64,000 bases of DNA. Source: Roseovarius spongiae. GTDB taxonomy: Bacteria; Pseudomonadota; Alphaproteobacteria; Rhodobacterales; Rhodobacteraceae. Under the pieces are notes generated by a model. That model ran no database searches. It saw only the letters and a list, made by a program, of their open reading frames with translations, and was not told the origin of the DNA. Within the stretch, counting starts at the first letter, position 1, and each line of letters begins with the position of its first letter. The stretch is from the NCBI RefSeq assembly GCF_003651245.1, contig NZ_RAPE01000002.1, positions 124,001 through 188,000 of the forward strand, in the 5' to 3' direction. Made by a program: the position numbers and the translations under genes. This document shows positions 56,373 through 64,000 of the stretch, piece by piece.

Positions 56373-56460
56373 TTGGCGCCGTCCGCGGCGCCAAACGCCC
56401 GCGCAGCGCCCGGTAGCCATGCCGGGCGCCGACAAGGGTAAGGTGGGTTTGAAACCCGCC
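56373..56460 (+). promoter_or_regulatory. Three hairpins between tuf copy 2 and rpsJ (candidate S10 leader)
   Basis: Stem 1 pairs TTGGCGCC (56373-56380) with GGCGCCAA (56387-56394). Stem 2 pairs GCGCCCGG (56406-56413) with CCGGGCGC (56422-56429). Stem 3 pairs GGTGGG (56442-56447) with CCCGCC (56455-56460). Such a leader could regulate the S10 operon through ribosomal protein L4, as in enterobacteria, or partly terminate tuf transcripts. Which of these holds cannot be told from sequence. Confidence 0.5.
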
Positions 56461-56545
56461 CTGCATGACGAGATTCGGGCGCGACGAAGGGCGGCAATTC
56501 CGCCGCTCTTCCTCTCCGCTTCAACCCTGACAAGGGATTTGACAA

Positions 56546-56860
56546 ATGGCCATAGCCAGCCAGAACATCCGCATCCGCCTCAAGGCGTTCGACTACCGCG
56601 TGCTTGACGCCTCCACCCAGGAGATCGTCAACACCGCGAAACGCACCGGCGCCGATGTGCGCGGGCCGATTCCGCTGCCCAACAAGATCGAGAAATTCAC
56701 CGTTCTGCGTGGTCCCCACGTGAACAAGAAGTCGCGCGACCAGTGGGAAATCCGCACCCACAAGCGTCTGCTCGACATCGTCGACCCGACGCCGCAGACC
56801 GTGGACGCGCTGATGAAGCTCGACCTCGCCGCGGGCGTCGACGTGCAGATTTCGGTATAA
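56546..56860 (+). CDS. rpsJ: 30S ribosomal protein S10
   Basis: A 104-residue S10, with [15 protein letters not shown] near the start and the conserved loop [19 protein letters not shown]. Besides its ribosomal role it binds NusG and NusB in transcription-translation coupling. First gene of the S10 operon. Confidence 0.97.
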   Translation: MAIASQNIRIRLKAFDYRVLDASTQEIVNTAKRTGADVRGPIPLPNKIEKFTVLRGPHVNKKSRDQWEIRTHKRLLDIVDPTPQTVDALMKLDLAAGVDVQISV

Positions 56861-56874
56861 GGAGGGCATATCAC

Positions 56875-57738
56875 ATGTTGCGCTCTGGTATTATCGCAAA
56901 GAAGGTCGGGATGACCCGGCTGTTCATGGAAGATGGCAAGCAGGTGCCCGTGACGGTGCTGCAACTGGACAAGCTCCAGGTCGTGGCCCAGCGCACGCCG
57001 GACACGCATGGCTATTCGGCCGTGCAGCTCGGCGCCGGGACGGCCAAGGCGAAGCGCACGTCGAAGGCGATGCGCGGCCATTTCGCCGCCGCCAAGGTCG
57101 AGCCCAAGCGCAAGATCGCGGAATTCCGCGTCGCGCCCGAGGCGATGATCGACGTCGGCGAGGAGATCACCGCCAACCATTACTTCGAGGGGCAGTTCGT
57201 CGACGTGTGCGGCACCTCGATCGGCAAGGGCTTTGCCGGTGCGATGAAGCGTCACAACTTCAAGGGTCTGGAAATGACCCACGGCGTTTCGATCTCGCAC
57301 CGCTCGCACGGTTCCACCGGCCAGTGCCAGGACCCGGGCAAGGTGTTCAAGGGCAAGAAGATGGCCGGTCACATGGGCGCCGCCCGGATCACCACGCAGA
57401 ACCTGCAGGTGGTGAAGACCGACGCGGCCCGCGGCCTGATCATGGTCAAGGGCGCGGTTCCCGGCTCCAAGGGCGGCTGGGTCACGGTGAAGGACGCGGT
57501 CAAGAAGCCGTTTCCCGAGAGCGCGATCCTGCCCGCGGCGCTGAAATCCGCCGCCGCCGCCGCCGAAAAGGCCGCCGAGGAAGCCGCAGCCGCGGCCGCC
57601 GCGGAAGCTGAGGCCGAGGCGCAGCGTCTGGCCGAGGAACAGGCCGCACAAGAGGCCGAACAGCTGAAAGCCGCCGAAGCCGACATCGAATCCGACCAGG
57701 CCGATGAGGATGGCGAAGACAAGAAGGACAGCGAGTGA
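56875..57738 (+). CDS. rplC: 50S ribosomal protein L3 with Ala/Glu-rich C-terminal extension
   Basis: A 287-residue L3. Residues 1 to about 212 are a normal L3, starting [14 protein letters not shown] and including GSTGQ (Q150, the glutamine methylated by PrmB in E. coli) and [13 protein letters not shown]. Residues about 212-287 form an extra tail, first alanine-rich and helical, then acidic. It is a likely coiled coil or flexible arm. L3 lies near the peptidyl transferase centre and starts large-subunit assembly. The start has AAGGAGG upstream. Confidence 0.95.
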   Translation: MLRSGIIAKKVGMTRLFMEDGKQVPVTVLQLDKLQVVAQRTPDTHGYSAVQLGAGTAKAKRTSKAMRGHFAAAKVEPKRKIAEFRVAPEAMIDVGEEITANHYFEGQFVDVCGTSIGKGFAGAMKRHNFKGLEMTHGVSISHRSHGSTGQCQDPGKVFKGKKMAGHMGAARITTQNLQVVKTDAARGLIMVKGAVPGSKGGWVTVKDAVKKPFPESAILPAALKSAAAAAEKAAEEAAAAAAAEAEAEAQRLAEEQAAQEAEQLKAAEADIESDQADEDGEDKKDSE

Positions 57739-57739
57739 C

Positions 57740-58357
57740 ATGAAACTCGACGTTATCAAACTGGACGGCAGCAAGGCCGGCTCGGTCGACCTGGGCGAGG
57801 ACATCTTCGACCTGGAACCGCGCGCGGACATCCTGCACCGCGTCGTCCGCTGGCAGCGCAACAAGGCGCAGGCCGGCACGCACAAGGTCAAGACCCGCTC
57901 GGAGGTCAGCTACTCGACCAAGAAGATCTACCGCCAGAAGGGCACCGGCGGCGCACGCCACGGCGCGCGCTCGGCCCCGATCTTCCGCAAGGGCGGCATC
58001 TACAAGGGGCCGGTCCCGCGCAGCCATGCGCATGACCTGCCCAAGAAGGTGCGCAAGCTGGGCCTGAAGCTGGCGCTGAGCGCCAAGGCCAAGGCCGGCG
58101 AATTGGTGGTGATCGACAGCACTGCATCCGACGGCAAGACCGCCGCGCTGGCGCGCCAGGTCCGCGACCTGGGCTGGAAGCGCGCGCTGGTGATCGACGG
58201 GACCGAGGTCAACGCCGATTTCGCCCGCGCCGCGGCCAATATCGACGGCCTGGACGTCCTGCCCAGCATGGGCGCGAACGTATACGACATCCTCAAGCGC
58301 GACACGCTCGTGCTGACCAAGGCGGGTGTCGAAGCACTGGAGGCTCGGTTGAAATGA
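57740..58357 (+). CDS. rplD: 50S ribosomal protein L4
   Basis: A 205-residue L4 with the conserved extended loop ([22 protein letters not shown]) that lines the exit tunnel. In E. coli L4 also represses its own operon by acting on the S10 leader. It begins one base after rplC and overlaps rplW by four bases. Confidence 0.97.
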   Translation: MKLDVIKLDGSKAGSVDLGEDIFDLEPRADILHRVVRWQRNKAQAGTHKVKTRSEVSYSTKKIYRQKGTGGARHGARSAPIFRKGGIYKGPVPRSHAHDLPKKVRKLGLKLALSAKAKAGELVVIDSTASDGKTAALARQVRDLGWKRALVIDGTEVNADFARAAANIDGLDVLPSMGANVYDILKRDTLVLTKAGVEALEARLK

Positions 58358-58650
58358 GCGCGAAAGCAGAACATTACGACGTGATCCGCAAGCCGGTCGT
58401 CACCGAAAAAGCCACCATGTCGTCCGAGCACGGCGCGGTCGTCTTCGAGGTCGCGATCGGCAGCAACAAGCCGCAGATCAAGGAGGCGGTCGAGGCGCTC
58501 TTCGGCGTGAAGGTGAAGGCGGTCAACACCACCATCACCAAGGGCAAGGTCAAGCGTTTCCGCGGTCGCCCCGGCCGGCGCAACGATGTGAAGAAGGCCT
58601 ATGTCACGCTCGAAGAGGGCAACACGATCGACGTGAGCACCGGTCTCTGA
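58354..58650 (+). CDS. rplW: 50S ribosomal protein L23
   Basis: A 98-residue L23 ([15 protein letters not shown], later [16 protein letters not shown]). It sits at the tunnel exit and binds trigger factor and SRP. In most bacteria rplB would follow directly. Here the operon ends at a terminator and surface-glycan genes follow. Confidence 0.97.
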   Translation: MSAKAEHYDVIRKPVVTEKATMSSEHGAVVFEVAIGSNKPQIKEAVEALFGVKVKAVNTTITKGKVKRFRGRPGRRNDVKKAYVTLEEGNTIDVSTGL

Positions 58651-58715
58651 TCGGTTGGTGGGGTGACCTTCGCCCTGCATGGCCCCGGGTCAAGCCCCGT
58701 GGCGAAATATGACGG

Positions 58716-58749
58716 CCCCCGGCTGCGCAAGCGGCCGGGGGTCTTTTTT
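58716..58749 (+). terminator. Rho-independent terminator after rplW
   Basis: CCCCCGGC at 58716-58723 pairs with GCCGGGGG at 58734-58741, followed by TCTTTTTTTG. It lies 66 bases after the rplW stop. The long T-run makes this the most convincing intrinsic terminator of the ribosomal region. Confidence 0.88.
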
Positions 58750-58881
58750 TGCGCAGGCGTTGGATCCCGGATCGCGAAAACATTTGGGGTTTGTCAGGCG
58801 GATAGGCTAGGGTGGAGCATTGTCGCCGCACCCGAACCGAGCCGCGTAGATCGTGACCCGGGATTTGAGAACGGATCAGAG

Positions 58882-59970
58882 ATGCGTGTTCTTTTCGTGA
58901 TTCCCCATCCCGTCGAGGGACCGTCGAGCCGATTCCGCGTCTACCAGTACATTCCCTATCTCGAGGCCGCCGGCGTGGAATGCACGATCCGCCCCTTCGT
59001 CAGTTCGGCGCAGGTGAACGAGCTTTACCGCGACGGCAACCTGGCGCGGAAGATGGCGCTGACGCTGGGCGGGCTCGGGCGGCGGCTGCGCGACGTGTGG
59101 CAGGCTGGGGCGCATGACGTGGTTTTCGTGCTGCGCGAAGCCTTTGCGCTGGGGCCGCCCTTTGTCGAGAACGCGCTGGCGCGCCGGGGGCGGGCGCTGG
59201 TCTTTGATTTCGACGACGCGATCTACACGCCCTCGCTGGCATACAGCAACCCCATCGACCGGCTGCGCGACTGGACGAAGACCGGCAAGGTGATCGGCCG
59301 CGCGGACACCGTGATCGCAGGGAGCCGCTACCTCGCCGATTACGCGGCGCGCACCGCAAGCGGCGTGATCGAGGTCCTGCCCACGGTGGTGAACCACGAG
59401 GTCTATGCGCCCCGCCCCCGCAAGGGGGGCGCGGTGACGCTGGGCTGGATCGGCACGCCGCGCGGGTCGCATTACGTGGCCGATTTGATGCCGGTCTTCC
59501 GCAGGCTGGCCGGCGCGCATCCGCGTTTGCGCATGGTCTTCATTGGCTGCGCGCCGTTTGACGCGGAGGGATTGCCGATCGAGTTCCGCGACTGGTCGCT
59601 CGACCGCGAACCGCAGGACATCGCGGAGTTCGACATCGGGATCATGCCGCTGACCGACGACGAGGAAACCCGCGGCAAATGCGGCTTCAAGCTGATCCAG
59701 TACATGAGCAGCGGCGTCGCGGCGGTCGGCAGCCCGGTCGGCGCCAATAGGGAGATCATCGAGGAGGGCGAGTCGGGGCTTTTCGCCGACAGCCCCGATG
59801 ACTGGTTCGGCGCGCTGGACCGGCTGATCGGGGACGACGCTCTGCGCGCGCGCCTCGCGGCGGGCGGGCGCGACCGCGCCGTGGCGCGATATTCGCTGCA
59901 ACACACCGCGCCCGAGATGCTGCGCATCCTGCGCGAGACCCGCGACAGGGCGGCGGCCAGGCATGTCTGA
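58882..59970 (+). CDS. Glycosyltransferase, GT4/GT-B type
   Basis: A 362-residue GT-B fold protein. The N-terminal domain begins MRVLFVIPHPVEGPSSRFRV. The second domain includes VTLGWIGTPRGSHYVADL. Near the end is the nucleotide-sugar contact GFKLIQYMSSGVAAVGSPVG followed by IIEEGESGLF, a variant of the E-x7-E motif. It should transfer a sugar to a growing surface polysaccharide or glycolipid. The start at 58882 is preferred over a longer frame that would run back into the terminator region. It overlaps the flippase gene by eight bases. Confidence 0.88.
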   Translation: MRVLFVIPHPVEGPSSRFRVYQYIPYLEAAGVECTIRPFVSSAQVNELYRDGNLARKMALTLGGLGRRLRDVWQAGAHDVVFVLREAFALGPPFVENALARRGRALVFDFDDAIYTPSLAYSNPIDRLRDWTKTGKVIGRADTVIAGSRYLADYAARTASGVIEVLPTVVNHEVYAPRPRKGGAVTLGWIGTPRGSHYVADLMPVFRRLAGAHPRLRMVFIGCAPFDAEGLPIEFRDWSLDREPQDIAEFDIGIMPLTDDEETRGKCGFKLIQYMSSGVAAVGSPVGANREIIEEGESGLFADSPDDWFGALDRLIGDDALRARLAAGGRDRAVARYSLQHTAPEMLRILRETRDRAAARHV

Positions 59971-61405
59971 GCAGGGGCGGAGCGGCGGCGCCAACCGGCT
60001 CGTGTTGCGCGACAGCGCGGTGTACTTCTCGGCGCAACTGGGGGCGCGGGCGCTCAATTTCATCTATTTCCTGGTGCTCGCCCGGAGCCTGCCAACAGAC
60101 GAGTTCGGGGTGCTGAACTACGTCCTGACGATCATCGTCACGCTCGATATCGTCATCGACCTCGGACTGTCGCGCCACGCCATGCGCGAGATTTCACGCG
60201 ATCCCGGCAGGGCGCAGGAGTTCCTCGCGCGGCTCTTGCCCTACAAGATGGCGGCGGCGGCGCTGGTCTACGCGCTTTATTGCCTGTGGGTGCTGACGTT
60301 GGAGCAGCCGTTGGTGTACACGCTGATCGCGGTATTCTCGGCGCTCGGGCTGTTCTTCACCTCGCCCGCGATGCTGCTTGAGAACGTGGTGCAGGCGTAT
60401 CACCGGTTCACGGTGATCTCGACGGCGCATGTCGCGCTGGCGGTGGCGCAGTTCGCGCTTGGCGGGGTGATCCTGCTGGCGGGCGGGGGGGCGGTTGCGA
60501 TCTCGCTGATCTTTGCATTTACCTACCTGCTTTACGGCGCGATCCTCGCGGCGGAGCTGCGCCGGCTCGGGCTGCGCTTTCGCCCCGCGCCGGCCCCGCG
60601 CGCAATCCTGCGCAGCCTGCCGGCGTCGCTGCCCTACCTCATCTCCGCACTGATCATCCTGCTGGCGATCAAGACGGAATTCCTGGTCTTCGGCTATTTC
60701 GGCACGCCGGTCGAACTCGGGCTTTTCGGCATGGCGGTCAAGATCGTCGAGGCCGGGATGCTGCTGCCTTTGGCCCTGGGCGGGGTGATGGCGCCGCGTT
60801 TCGCCAAGGCGCACGCGCAGGGCCGCGAAACGCTGGGAAGGCTCTATTTCTCGGCGTTCGAGGTCCTCGCGGCGCTGGCCATCGGGTCGGCGATCGTGGC
60901 GTTCCTGCTGACTCCGGTCGTGCCGTTGATCCTGCCCGAACCGGGGTTTGTCGGCATCGACCGCGTGCTGCGGTTGCTGTTCTTCGGCTACCCGGTGGCC
61001 TGCATCTTCGTTTTCAACACGTTCTTCCTGTTCGGCGCGTCGCGCCAGCGCGGACCGCTGGCGCTGCTGGTTGCGCTGGCGGTGCTGCAACTGGGGCTCA
61101 ACGGCGTCTTGCAGTCGCGCTATGGGCTGACCGGGGCGGCGCTGAGCTTCACGGTCTTCATGGCGCTGGCGGCGGTGCTGTCGACCGGATTTATCATGGC
61201 GGTCTATATCGGCATGAGGGGCCTTCGCCGGAGCGTGATGGCCCCGCTGGGCGCATCCCTGCTGGCGGCGCTGTTCTATCTGCTGTCGTCGGGGTGGCCG
61301 GACAGCGTTCGCCTTATCGTCGCGCTTGCAATCTTCGGCGCGGCTTATCTCGGCGCGCAAAAATACCTTCCGGGCCATACGACCCGGATAGACCTCGGCA
61401 ACTGA
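59963..61405 (+). CDS. Polysaccharide flippase, Wzx/MATE-like (PST family)
   Basis: A 480-residue protein with about 12-14 transmembrane helices. It begins with the RDSAVYFSAQLGARALNFIY segment characteristic of Wzx-type polysaccharide flippases, followed by DLGLSRHAMREISRDP. It would move lipid-linked oligosaccharide across the inner membrane. The overlap with the preceding glycosyltransferase suggests a single unit. Confidence 0.9.
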   Translation: MSEQGRSGGANRLVLRDSAVYFSAQLGARALNFIYFLVLARSLPTDEFGVLNYVLTIIVTLDIVIDLGLSRHAMREISRDPGRAQEFLARLLPYKMAAAALVYALYCLWVLTLEQPLVYTLIAVFSALGLFFTSPAMLLENVVQAYHRFTVISTAHVALAVAQFALGGVILLAGGGAVAISLIFAFTYLLYGAILAAELRRLGLRFRPAPAPRAILRSLPASLPYLISALIILLAIKTEFLVFGYFGTPVELGLFGMAVKIVEAGMLLPLALGGVMAPRFAKAHAQGRETLGRLYFSAFEVLAALAIGSAIVAFLLTPVVPLILPEPGFVGIDRVLRLLFFGYPVACIFVFNTFFLFGASRQRGPLALLVALAVLQLGLNGVLQSRYGLTGAALSFTVFMALAAVLSTGFIMAVYIGMRGLRRSVMAPLGASLLAALFYLLSSGWPDSVRLIVALAIFGAAYLGAQKYLPGHTTRIDLGN

Positions 61406-61413
61406 TCAGCCGC

Positions 61414-61608
61414 TCAGCCCCAGATGAAATAGGCGAGAGCGGCCCAAAAGGCGACGCTGACGGTGACGATGAACGCCAGGCTCCTGCGCCGGCTCCATTT
61501 CCCGTCGCGAGCCGTTTCCCTGCCATATGCCGGAACTTCGCCTGATTTCAGCCGGTTGCCTTCTCGGCAACTCAGGGTTCGCTTACTGGAAACTTCCAAA
61601 TTCGCCAC
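61414..61608 (-). CDS. Small single-span membrane protein, possible
   Basis: A 64-residue frame starting with GTG (GAGG about ten bases upstream). The first 40 residues are polar and basic, with KWSRRRS just before a hydrophobic helix LAFIVTVSVAFWAALAYFIWG at the C-terminus. This tail-anchored layout, with basic residues on the cytoplasmic side, is unlikely by chance in a high-GC shadow frame. The region has no other gene. I recognise no family. Confidence 0.45.
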   Translation of the reverse strand: MANLEVSSKRTLSCREGNRLKSGEVPAYGRETARDGKWSRRRSLAFIVTVSVAFWAALAYFIWG

Positions 61609-61679
61609 TGCGCTCTACCTCGTGCCTTCGTATTCTTGTTATTTCACCGATTGCTTGATGCAATCTTAATGCGGACAGA

Positions 61680-62717
61680 CTACACCGGGTTCCGGTTTTT
61701 CGCCAGAGCAGTTTGCCCTCGGTCCCCGCGGATGTTGCGATTGAACGCCATGCTTTGCTGGATGCTGCGCAGAAACGCGCCAGAGCCGCGGCGGCGCAAA
61801 TTGCGCATATCGCGCCGTTTTCGCAGGCTTTCGGGCGCCTGTCGCAGCGCCGCTCCCAGCCCCCGCAGCACGGCCGCGCGGTTCCGCGACAGCCAGCGGG
61901 GCGCAATCGGCAGGAAGGACAGCAGCAGCGCGCCGACATGCACCCCGAGGGTCGTCACGATCCAGACCGGCAGCAGCGGCAGCGGCAGGTTTTTCAACGT
62001 CACCTGGTAGGTGTTGCACACGGTCTGGCGGATCGTGAAGGCCGACGCGCTCCCACCCGAGGTGGCGCTACCGATGTGATACACCCGCGCGCCCGGAACG
62101 AAGACGCAGTCATGGCCCGCAAAGAGCGCGCGCAGCCCGAGATCGACATCCTCCATGTAGGCGAAGAAATCCTCATCGAAGGCGCCGATCTCGTCCAGCA
62201 GCTCGCGGCGATAGACCGAGGCGGCGCCACAGGGCGTCTGGATCGGAACCGGACGCTCGCCGAGTTCGCCCGCCCTCTGCCCCGCGCCGACCTTGCGCGA
62301 CAGGCCCAGGGGGTTGAACCAGTCCCCCAGCGAGTCGATCACCTCGCGATCCGCGAAGTCCATCAGTTGCGACGCGGCAAGCCCGATGCCGGGCGCGGCC
62401 TCCATCGCGGCGACCAGCGTCGCGAGCCATTCGGGATCCGTCTCGACATCGTTGTTGAGCGCCACCAGCAGATCGCCGCGCGCCGCTTCGAAGCCGAGAT
62501 TCATGCCGCCGGCGAAGCCGAGATTCTCCGCGCTCTCCACGATCTCGACCTCGGGGTAGTCGCGCCGCATCAGCGCGACCGATCCGTCCGTCGAACCGTT
62601 GTCGACCACGTAAACGCGGAAATCCCCGTAGCTCTGCCGCCGGAGGCTGTTCAGGCAGGTCGGCAACCAGCGTTCCCCGTTCCAGTTCGGGATGACGACC
62701 GAGACATGCTCGCTCAT
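61680..62717 (-). CDS. Glycosyltransferase family 2
   Basis: A 345-residue GT2 enzyme of the rhamnosyltransferase-like group. It shows VSVVIPNWNGERWLP at the start, the nucleotide-binding VVDNGSTDGS, the metal-binding region ALNNDVETD (in place of DXD) and the base-region motif FFAYMEDVDLGLR. After about residue 240 there is a hydrophobic membrane-associated segment (LPLLPVWIVTTLGVHVGALLL) and an Arg-rich tail. The start overlaps the methyltransferase stop by four bases. Confidence 0.9.
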   Translation of the reverse strand: MSEHVSVVIPNWNGERWLPTCLNSLRRQSYGDFRVYVVDNGSTDGSVALMRRDYPEVEIVESAENLGFAGGMNLGFEAARGDLLVALNNDVETDPEWLATLVAAMEAAPGIGLAASQLMDFADREVIDSLGDWFNPLGLSRKVGAGQRAGELGERPVPIQTPCGAASVYRRELLDEIGAFDEDFFAYMEDVDLGLRALFAGHDCVFVPGARVYHIGSATSGGSASAFTIRQTVCNTYQVTLKNLPLPLLPVWIVTTLGVHVGALLLSFLPIAPRWLSRNRAAVLRGLGAALRQAPESLRKRRDMRNLRRRGSGAFLRSIQQSMAFNRNIRGDRGQTALAKNRNPV

Positions 62718-63439
62718 CGTTCGCCGCCCTTGGCGCGGGCCAGGAAGGCGTAGTTGTTGGAGGCGCGGAACAGCGCCCAGAGCGTGCGATGAAAGGTCTG
62801 CACCGCCCTGCTGCCGGCGTGGTGGGTGGGCCGCCAGTCGATTATGTCAAAGCCGCCTTCCTGCATGAACCGGCGCACCCGGCGGGGATCGTAGCGGCGG
62901 AACCGGTCGGATTTGCCCAGGGCGCGCCACAGCCAGCGCGTCCGCGCATTGACGAAATCGATATAGAGCAGCCCGCCGGGCGCTATCACCGGGGCCAGTT
63001 TCGTCACCACCGCCTCGAGATCGAGGGCGGGTTCGTAAAGGATGTCGTGGAGGATCACGAGATCGAAGGGCGGCCCGTCGAAATCGGCGGTGAGGATGTC
63101 GGCCTGCCGAAAGCTGGTCGTCGCCAAGCGCCCCTCTTGCGCGAGGAGCGAATGGAACGGCGCGAATTCCGGGGTGTAATCCAGCGCGAGGATATCCTGA
63201 TCCTGCAGGGCGGCGACGAATATCTCGGTGGCGAAGGGGCCGCTGCCCACGTTCAGCACGCGCCGCCGCCGCGGCCCCTGGGCATGCGCCGCAAGCATCG
63301 CCGCCAGCGTCGCCAACCGCTGCGGCCCCGAGAAGAACTGCGCGAATTCGGTGAAACCTTCGGGAAGGTTGGCTTCCAGGATTTCCCGGTAGCGCGGCAG
63401 GAAATCAAGATTGGTGAGGCCCACGGGGTCAGACGACAT
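62714..63439 (-). CDS. Class I SAM-dependent methyltransferase
   Basis: A 241-residue protein with a Rossmann-like methyltransferase core. Motif I is RRVLNVGSGPFATEIF (near residue 80), followed by an acidic residue in ILALDYTPE, and motif II/III-like segments include PFDLVILHDILYEP. It is coupled to the glycosyltransferase gene downstream and overlaps the gene upstream by 11 bases. It may methylate a glycan, a lipid intermediate or a small metabolite. Confidence 0.85.
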   Translation of the reverse strand: MSSDPVGLTNLDFLPRYREILEANLPEGFTEFAQFFSGPQRLATLAAMLAAHAQGPRRRRVLNVGSGPFATEIFVAALQDQDILALDYTPEFAPFHSLLAQEGRLATTSFRQADILTADFDGPPFDLVILHDILYEPALDLEAVVTKLAPVIAPGGLLYIDFVNARTRWLWRALGKSDRFRRYDPRRVRRFMQEGGFDIIDWRPTHHAGSRAVQTFHRTLWALFRASNNYAFLARAKGGER

Positions 63440-64000
63440 CCATGTCCCCCCAGGCGAAGGACCAGTTGCCGCCGATCAGGGCGTCTTTGCCGGCGTCGGT
63501 GTAGGCGGTTGCGATCATGCGGAACGGCTTGGGGTTGAGCCGCTCGGGCACGCGCAGGAACCCCGTTCGCCGCAGCGCGGCCGCGGTCGGGCCCGCGGAG
63601 AGCGCCTGCGTGGCGAGAAGCGCAACCCCGTCGCGCCGCGCGCGCCCGGCGGCTGCGCGCAGGAGACGGGCCGCGGTCCCCGGCGCGTCATGGGCGACGG
63701 CGAGGTCGCAGACCAGTTCGGCGGAGGTGTCCATGATCTCGCGCTTGCTGGTCACGATATACCCGTCAAGCGCCCCGTCGCGCTCGGCCGCCAGGATGCG
63801 GTAGCGGTAGACCGGGTTCTGCCGGTAGCGCCAGTCAAGCGTGCGGGCGTCGCGGCAGAACCGCAGCCGTCCGTCCGCGCAGAGCCGGGACCACAGCGCG
63901 TCGAACCGCTCGTCGCACCGGTCGATCTCCGCGATCCCCGCCTCGCGCGAAATGCCGATGCCGCGCAGGCGGCCATAGCCCGCCGCCGCCGTCAGCGCCA
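63429..64000 (-). CDS. GNAT-like acetyltransferase of the glycan cluster (5' end beyond window)
   Basis: The frame read on the minus strand is open from the right edge to the stop at 63429, giving at least 190 residues; no start codon in the window is convincing. The visible part includes FDALWSRLCADGRLRFCRDARTLDWRY followed by a segment ending ILAAERDGALDGYIV. This matches the layout of GNAT proteins found among polysaccharide genes, in which an RDAxxLxWRY segment precedes a beta-strand core. A second GNAT-like half follows (about residues 90-150, with RTGFLRVPERLNP). Function is probably acetyl transfer in glycan or lipid assembly. Confidence 0.6.
   Translation of the reverse strand, partial: ALTAAAGYGRLRGIGISREAGIAEIDRCDERFDALWSRLCADGRLRFCRDARTLDWRYRQNPVYRYRILAAERDGALDGYIVTSKREIMDTSAELVCDLAVAHDAPGTAARLLRAAAGRARRDGVALLATQALSAGPTAAALRRTGFLRVPERLNPKPFRMIATAYTDAGKDALIGGNWSFAWGDMDVV

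Noticed and set aside
57541..57660. Possible simple-sequence repeat or frameshift in the GCC/GCG-rich end of rplC
   Set aside because: The frame stays open, ends one base before rplD, and the composition shifts smoothly from Ala to Glu/Asp, so it looks like a real tail rather than an error.

Overview
The window is high-GC DNA (roughly two-thirds G+C) from an alphaproteobacterium, most likely a Rhodobacterales/Roseobacter-group member. Pointers are the gene order around secE-nusG-rplKAJL-rpoBC and rpsL-rpsG-fusA-tuf-rpsJ, TRAP/TAXI and polyamine-type ABC transporters, several BKACE (DUF849) genes, a fused MrpAB antiporter subunit and Rhodobacteraceae-type intergenic repeats. No insertion sequence, phage gene, CRISPR array or rRNA gene was seen. 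Genes are densely packed and many start codons overlap the preceding stop (ATGA or TGATG).

Left part (1-12.1 kb). A TetR regulator, a DUF1045 protein, a fumarylacetoacetate-hydrolase-family enzyme and a LysR regulator precede a nine-gene operon (3237-12111). The operon encodes an ABC importer of the spermidine/putrescine class (two permeases, Tat-exported binding protein, ATPase), a class III aminotransferase, a BKACE enzyme, a GNAT acetyltransferase, an acetylpolyamine-amidohydrolase-like deacetylase and an FAD amine/amino-acid oxidase. The last six genes are chained by 4-bp overlaps. The enzyme set matches, step by step, an acetylation-protected beta-amino acid route of the beta-lysine type. 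This is the most interesting hypothesis in the window.

12.3-18.3 kb holds a complete Mrp/Pha cation/H+ antiporter operon with subunits A and B fused. 18.3-27.8 kb holds a second catabolic region. On the minus strand lies an RpiR regulator, a TAXI binding protein, a fused TRAP permease and a UspA protein. Divergent from it is a second aminotransferase-BKACE pair, followed by a class II aldolase, a carboxymuconolactone-decarboxylase-like protein and a third BKACE.

28.1-35 kb is mixed: a strongly expressed-looking porin with a textbook terminator, two tandem sulfotransferases, two lipoproteins, an ETHE1/Blh-type metallo-hydrolase and a cytochrome P450.

35.1-58.7 kb is the information-processing core: tuf copy 1, tRNA-Trp, a membrane protein, secE, nusG, rplK, rplA, rplJ, rplL, rpoB and rpoC. 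A DMT exporter and a putative rhamnosyl transferase follow, then rpsL, rpsG, fusA, tuf copy 2, rpsJ, rplC (with an Ala/Glu-rich tail), rplD and rplW. The two tuf genes encode identical proteins and carry similar double-hairpin leaders.

After rplW the usual S10 operon stops at a strong terminator. From 58.9 kb to the right edge there are surface-glycan genes instead of rplB: a glycosyltransferase, a flippase, a GT2 glycosyltransferase, a methyltransferase and a truncated acetyltransferase-like gene.
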